Shown piece after piece: positions 63,659 to 64,000 of a stretch of DNA of 64,000 nucleotides. A program made the translations under genes and the position numbers. The stretch's first letter is position 1; each line of letters opens with the position of its first letter. The notes under the pieces were generated by a model. The model worked only from the letters and a program-made list of their open reading frames with translations, was not told where the DNA came from and did no database searches. This DNA is from Methylococcus capsulatus str. Texas = ATCC 19069 (GTDB taxonomy: Bacteria > Pseudomonadota > Gammaproteobacteria > Methylococcales > Methylococcaceae): positions 62,001 to 126,000 of the forward strand of contig NZ_AUKJ01000016.1 of NCBI RefSeq assembly GCF_000424685.1, read 5' to 3'.

Positions 63659-64000
63659 AAGTCGAATCGGAAGAGAAGGTCTACGACGACATCAACATCA
63701 CGCCCATGCTGGATGTGGCGTATGTGCTGCTTTTGATCTTCATCATCATGACCACGGCGACGGTGCAGGGCATCACCGTGAACCTGCCCAAGGCCAGCAG
63801 CACCCCCAGCCTGTCGAAGCCCAAGACCAAGGCGATTTCCATCACCCAGGACGGCACTGTCTACTTGGACACTTACCCGGTGTCGCTCGAGGAGTTGGAG
63901 ACCCGCTTGGCCCAGTACAAGGCGGCGACCCCGGACCTGCCCGTGGTGCTGAAGGCGGATGCCTCGATCCAGTACCAGAAGGTCGTCGAAGTGCTGGACA
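63655..64000 (+). CDS. exbD: ExbD/TolR-family protein, N-terminal part
   Basis: Runs past the window end; 115 residues are visible from GTG 63655, which overlaps the stop of the ExbB fusion. N-terminal YDDINITPMLDVAYVLLLIF contains the essential membrane Asp (near residue 19). It is followed by the periplasmic part VNLPKASSTPSL, KTKAISITQDGTVYLD and LPVVLKADASIQYQKVVEVL. With the ExbB domain it should form a proton-driven motor; the receptor or TonB partner would lie downstream. Confidence 0.92.
   Translation, partial: MKVESEEKVYDDINITPMLDVAYVLLLIFIIMTTATVQGITVNLPKASSTPSLSKPKTKAISITQDGTVYLDTYPVSLEELETRLAQYKAATPDLPVVLKADASIQYQKVVEVLD

Overview
The window is GC-rich chromosomal DNA from a gammaproteobacterium. 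The gene orders lspA-ileS-ribF-murJ next to rpsT, proB-obgE-rpmA-rplU, and ilvB-ilvH-ilvC-pssA-leuA are typical of that class. The large multihaem cytochrome c, the complete cobalamin pathway and the copper-type efflux genes would suit a Methylococcus-like methanotroph. That is an inference: no methane oxidation gene lies in the window.

Layout. 1-8787: cobalamin biosynthesis (cbiT end, cobI, cbiG, cobE, cobJ, a 2Fe-2S ferredoxin, cobO, cobB, bluB on +; cobC and cbiB on -), with most neighbours overlapping by a few bases. 8964-14151: hypothetical genes, a YqiA-type esterase, an ATP-grasp protein, a hemerythrin-like protein and a class II glutamine amidotransferase. 14366-16669: three integron gene cassettes, each closed by an attC site, with no integrase; they encode a membrane protein, a HEPN-like protein and a WYL-like protein. 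16779-19756: a small membrane protein, a Spy/CpxP-like protein and a CpxRA-like two-component system. 19737-26903 (-): ilvB-ilvH-ilvC-pssA-leuA-udg-rimI, with a leucine-rich leader peptide before leuA. 27116-30538: LysR regulator, pirin, nitroreductase, a small gene behind a Fur-box-like palindrome, and an ArsI-like dioxygenase. 30712-37024 (-): cusCBA-type RND efflux plus a small Cys-rich membrane protein. 37061-40391: metR/metE divergent pair. 40571-43687: nine-haem cytochrome c. 43913-47231: EmrAB-type pump with a divergent TetR regulator. 47606-56683: housekeeping clusters. 56904-57407: two very small membrane or lipoprotein genes. 57704-60728: YfcH epimerase and a PlcP/Agt-like pair that may remodel lipids under phosphate limitation. 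60743-61051: His-rich secreted protein. 61835-64000: a DUF2341-LectinLamG-ExbB fusion followed by ExbD.

The most unusual items are the integrase-less cassette array, in which each cassette's own left and right core sites still pair; a palindromic MITE-like element forming the N-terminus of cobI; other hairpin repeats inside cobE and udg; the CobJ-HemS/ChuX-like fusion; the leu leader peptide encoded almost at the predicted transcription start; the PlcP/Agt pair with a Pho-box-like sequence; and the lectin-ExbB fusion.
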